Of a stretch of DNA of 16,264 nt, positions 14,557 through 16,264 are shown piece after piece. A program made the position numbers and the translations under genes. The stretch is from assembly GCF_002224125.1 (NCBI RefSeq), contig NZ_NCSM01000060.1:18005-34268 (forward strand), in the 5' to 3' direction. Positions within the stretch are counted from its first letter, which is position 1. Every line of letters begins with the position of its first letter. Under the pieces are notes generated by a model. It ran no database searches. It worked only from the letters and a program-made list of their open reading frames with translations, and was not told where the DNA came from. Source of the stretch: Streptomyces sp. NBS 14/10 (GTDB lineage Bacteria > Actinomycetota > Actinomycetes > Streptomycetales > Streptomycetaceae).

Positions 14557-15354
14557 ATGGCAGACGGGATGGACCTGGCGACTACTGCGGTGGAGGCAGT
14601 TGCGCAGGCGGCTGCCGCTGCGGCAACTGCGGGGGGCGGCACGGCAGGCAACATGGCTGTCGATCTGGTGCGCAGCCGATTGAGCAGCGTCGACCAGGGA
14701 GTAGAAGCCGTATCGGCGGTGGAACAGACACCGGACGATCCCGATGCCCGCTCGCGGTTGCACGAGAAGTTGTCGGAGGTGCTGTCCGAAGATCCGGCGT
14801 TCACCGCGTATCTGGCGAGTGTCCTGGCTCCCCCCAAGCCGACCGAGCCGCCCGGCGTGGGCAGCACCAATGCCGACCGCGGCGGCCGGGCGGGAGGGCA
14901 AGTGTCCGACGAAAGTGGCTCAGGGGGCGGCGGCGCGTCGAAGGTTTCGGCGTGGGCAGGAACCTGGCTTGGGATCACGGTTTCATTGTTGGCTGTGCTC
15001 GCGTTCCTTGGCATCACCAGCATCGGTGACTTCGTGACGACCGATAAGGAAGCGAACCGGGAAGCATGTCGGATCGCTGATGAGGCGGCCAAACGTGTGC
15101 TGTTAGTAGGGCTGGATCAGCAGAGCGCCTCTGACTACTCAGAGCAGATGAGTAAGGCAGCAGGAGAGGCTCGGAACGCAGAGCTGAAGGAGATCCTGGC
15201 CACTGAGGCTGAGGAGTTCGGCTCAAACGGAGGGTGGGCGGACCCGCGAAGCAACGTCGAGGACGACCCCTATGCAGAGATCCGCGACGAGTGGGGAGAC
15301 TATTGCCGCCCCGGCTACTGGGGCGTTGAGACGCCTGGTGAAGAGCGCTTCTAG
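14557..15354 (+). CDS. Unrecognised single-pass membrane protein
   Basis: Predicted 265-aa protein; no family recognised. ATG 14557 follows GAGGGGGACAGGT; the frame is open upstream but overlaps the recombinase out of frame. Residues 1-92 are alanine-rich helices ending SRLHEKLSEVLSEDPAFTAYLASVL, which resembles the short N-terminal helical modules found in many actinobacterial multi-domain and effector-associated proteins. A Gly/Ser/Pro linker (about 93-128) leads to one membrane segment (about 133-157, LGITVSLLAVLAFLGITSI) and then an acidic, largely helical C-terminal part with Cys171 and Cys250. Topology is uncertain. Base composition is less GC-biased than the neighbouring recombinase, and the gene lies between two direct repeats, both consistent with separately acquired cargo. 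Confidence 0.72.
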   Translation: MADGMDLATTAVEAVAQAAAAAATAGGGTAGNMAVDLVRSRLSSVDQGVEAVSAVEQTPDDPDARSRLHEKLSEVLSEDPAFTAYLASVLAPPKPTEPPGVGSTNADRGGRAGGQVSDESGSGGGGASKVSAWAGTWLGITVSLLAVLAFLGITSIGDFVTTDKEANREACRIADEAAKRVLLVGLDQQSASDYSEQMSKAAGEARNAELKEILATEAEEFGSNGGWADPRSNVEDDPYAEIRDEWGDYCRPGYWGVETPGEERF

Positions 15355-15460
15355 GTCCTCCACGGGCACCATTAACTTGAGTGCTTCGCCGCTCATCAGT
15401 CAGAAACTCCACCGGCACGAGGCAGACCGTAGCCAGCCCGGGAACCCTCCCGCCGATCTT

Positions 15461-15478
15461 TCCGCGAACCCCCGCGGA
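15461..15478. terminator. Possible weak hairpin in the 15355-15500 gap
   Basis: Arms TCCGCG and CGCGGA with a 6-base loop, about 105 bases after the stop of the membrane protein gene. There is no T-tract on the plus strand. It could end that transcript, but its size is close to chance in DNA this GC-rich. Confidence 0.25.
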
Positions 15479-15503
15479 GCCTCCGAGCGGCGTGCTAGCG
15501 GGC

Positions 15504-15551
15504 CATGATCGTTCTCAGCGCCAACCGCTGTACCGATGTTCCCCGAGGCCG
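15504..15551 (+). repeat. Direct repeat flanking the 14557 gene (right copy)
   Basis: CATGATC at 15504-15510 and the 28-bp core at 15523-15550 match the copy at 14421-14469, with spacing shorter by two bases. The recombinase fragment begins at its right edge. Confidence 0.6.
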
Positions 15552-15707
15552 TACACGCTGCGCATCAGCGCCACCCCCGCAGTCCACCACCAGCTCCTCG
15601 ACCGCTGCCGGCCCCTCGACGGCACCGCGGCGATCCCGGCACAGCGCAAGGCCCGCCGCGAGTACGAGAACCGCGTGAACGCCCTCACGGCTGATCTCCG
15701 GAGCTGA
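15549..15707 (+). pseudogene. C-terminal fragment of a second serine recombinase
   Basis: Encodes YTLRISATPAVHHQLLDRC, ..IPAQRKARREYENRVNALT and stops at 15705-15707. It is closely similar to the last 53 or so residues of the intact recombinase at 13499 (YTLRVSAVPAVHRQLLARC ..), with a three-residue-shorter middle. The catalytic domain and helix-turn-helix are absent. The sequence differences show it is a diverged homologue, not a recent duplicate. Confidence 0.85.
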
Positions 15708-15745
15708 GCCGCGCACGAATGCTTCCAGCGAGCGATCCTGGAGGT

Positions 15746-16108
15746 ATGGCCCGCCGCCGGTACTGCTACGTCTGCGGCGCCGTGCTCCCGAAGCACGCGA
15801 CACGGCGGCGCCTGTACTGCGGTCCGGCCTGCCGGGCGCAGGCCTACCGGGACCGGCAGGTCACCGTGCGGATCGGTGCTCTGGGTGGGCTGCTGATGAG
15901 GGCCAGAGCCACCGATGATGACCGCCTTCTGCGGCGGCTGCTGTGCCCGGTGTGCGGACACATGACCTATGCAGCGGGATCCCGCCGCCGGGACGCCAAG
16001 TACTGCTCAGCCCGTTGTCGAGACCGTGCCTATCGGCGCCGGCACCGTCAGTACGGTCACGTCAAGGCATCGGGAAAACGAGCCGTACCGACGGGTACAA
16101 CGCGCTGA
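15746..16108 (+). CDS. Small protein with two treble-clef zinc-finger-like modules
   Basis: Predicted 120-aa basic protein with two similar Cys4 modules: C7-x2-C10 ... C25-x3-C29 followed by RAQAYRDR, and C67-x2-C70 ... C87-x3-C91 followed by RDRAYRRRHR. The repeated C-x2-C...YC-x2-R/A-C-R...AYR pattern fits small zinc-binding domains that contact nucleic acid or stabilise small actinobacterial proteins; the exact role is unknown. The start is uncertain: ATG 15746 has GGAGG only one base away, while ATG 15719 in the same frame lacks a clear site. The first module begins at residue 6 of the shorter form. Arg-rich helices after each finger favour nucleic-acid binding (inference). Confidence 0.72.
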   Translation: MARRRYCYVCGAVLPKHATRRRLYCGPACRAQAYRDRQVTVRIGALGGLLMRARATDDDRLLRRLLCPVCGHMTYAAGSRRRDAKYCSARCRDRAYRRRHRQYGHVKASGKRAVPTGTTR

Positions 16109-16200
16109 CATCACGCAACGCCAATCTGTTCGCGAAGTCCTCCCAGGTCAGCGATAGCGCTGAAACCTACCGACGGGTTACTTGCTCCCTGGTGTCTGGG
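16109..16200. other. Short intergenic stretch
   Basis: Non-coding by appearance, with lower GC than its surroundings. ACCGACGGGT occurs at about 16087 and again at about 16169; this is too short to interpret. It separates the zinc-finger gene from a probable convergent gene. Confidence 0.3.
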
Positions 16201-16264
16201 CTAGGACTCCGGGGCCGGGACCGCCTCCCTCGTTGCGACCGAGACGAACTCGGAGGTGAAGCCG
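16201..16264 (-). CDS. Probable 3' end of a minus-strand gene (cut by window edge)
   Basis: The minus strand from the window edge reads GFTSEFVSVATREAVPAPES and stops at TAG (16201-16203). Nineteen of twenty codons end in G or C, as expected for a real gene here. Too short to identify; other frames in this stretch are less gene-like. Confidence 0.4.
   Translation of the reverse strand, partial: GFTSEFVSVATREAVPAPES

Overview
The window looks like accessory DNA from a Streptomyces-type actinobacterium. Coding regions are very GC-rich with a strong G/C bias at third codon positions, GTG starts are common, and the protein families (a NACHT ATPase with many membrane segments, a large Tn3-family transposase, serine recombinases with C-terminal helix-turn-helix, a LysE exporter beside an Lrp/AsnC regulator) are typical of streptomycete plasmids and chromosome arms. 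No rRNA, tRNA or CRISPR array was seen. Identifications come from reading motifs, not from database searches.

Layout, left to right. (1) 1-2300: a serine recombinase cut by the window edge, a single-pass membrane protein resembling DUF4333, a frameshifted thioredoxin-fold gene, then a Tn3-type terminal repeat relic that abuts half of a resolvase (res) site. (2) 2300-6275: a membrane NACHT ATPase on the minus strand with a perfect 26-bp palindrome at its ribosome binding site, a divergent PD-(D/E)XK-type nuclease ending at a very strong hairpin terminator, and a hypothetical gene. (3) 6279-9960: the inner part and right end of a Tn3-family transposon: intact tnpA, a small downstream gene broken by an in-frame amber codon, and the right terminal repeat. 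No matching left end was found. A 72-bp scrap of an unrelated Tn3 transposase tail lies at its left edge. (4) 9961-13315: a clipped gene end, a protein-kinase-like gene, another Tn3 transposase tail (inverted relative to the first scrap), a PaaI-type thioesterase and LysE-family exporter in tandem, and a divergent Lrp/AsnC regulator. (5) 13339-16264: a res-like region, an intact serine recombinase, an unrecognised membrane protein lying between two copies of a short direct repeat, a fragment of a second recombinase, a small protein with two zinc-finger-like modules, and probably the end of a minus-strand gene.

The region is a mosaic built by several rounds of transposition and site-specific recombination. 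Two closely related res-type sites lie in inverted orientation at 2271 and 13339 and bracket about 11 kb that holds the NACHT/nuclease pair, tnpA, the kinase-like gene and the exporter cluster. The best candidates for a little-described system are the divergent NACHT/nuclease pair with its palindromic leader and the cargo gene at 14557-15354. The exporter, thioesterase and Lrp regulator look like ordinary metabolic cargo.
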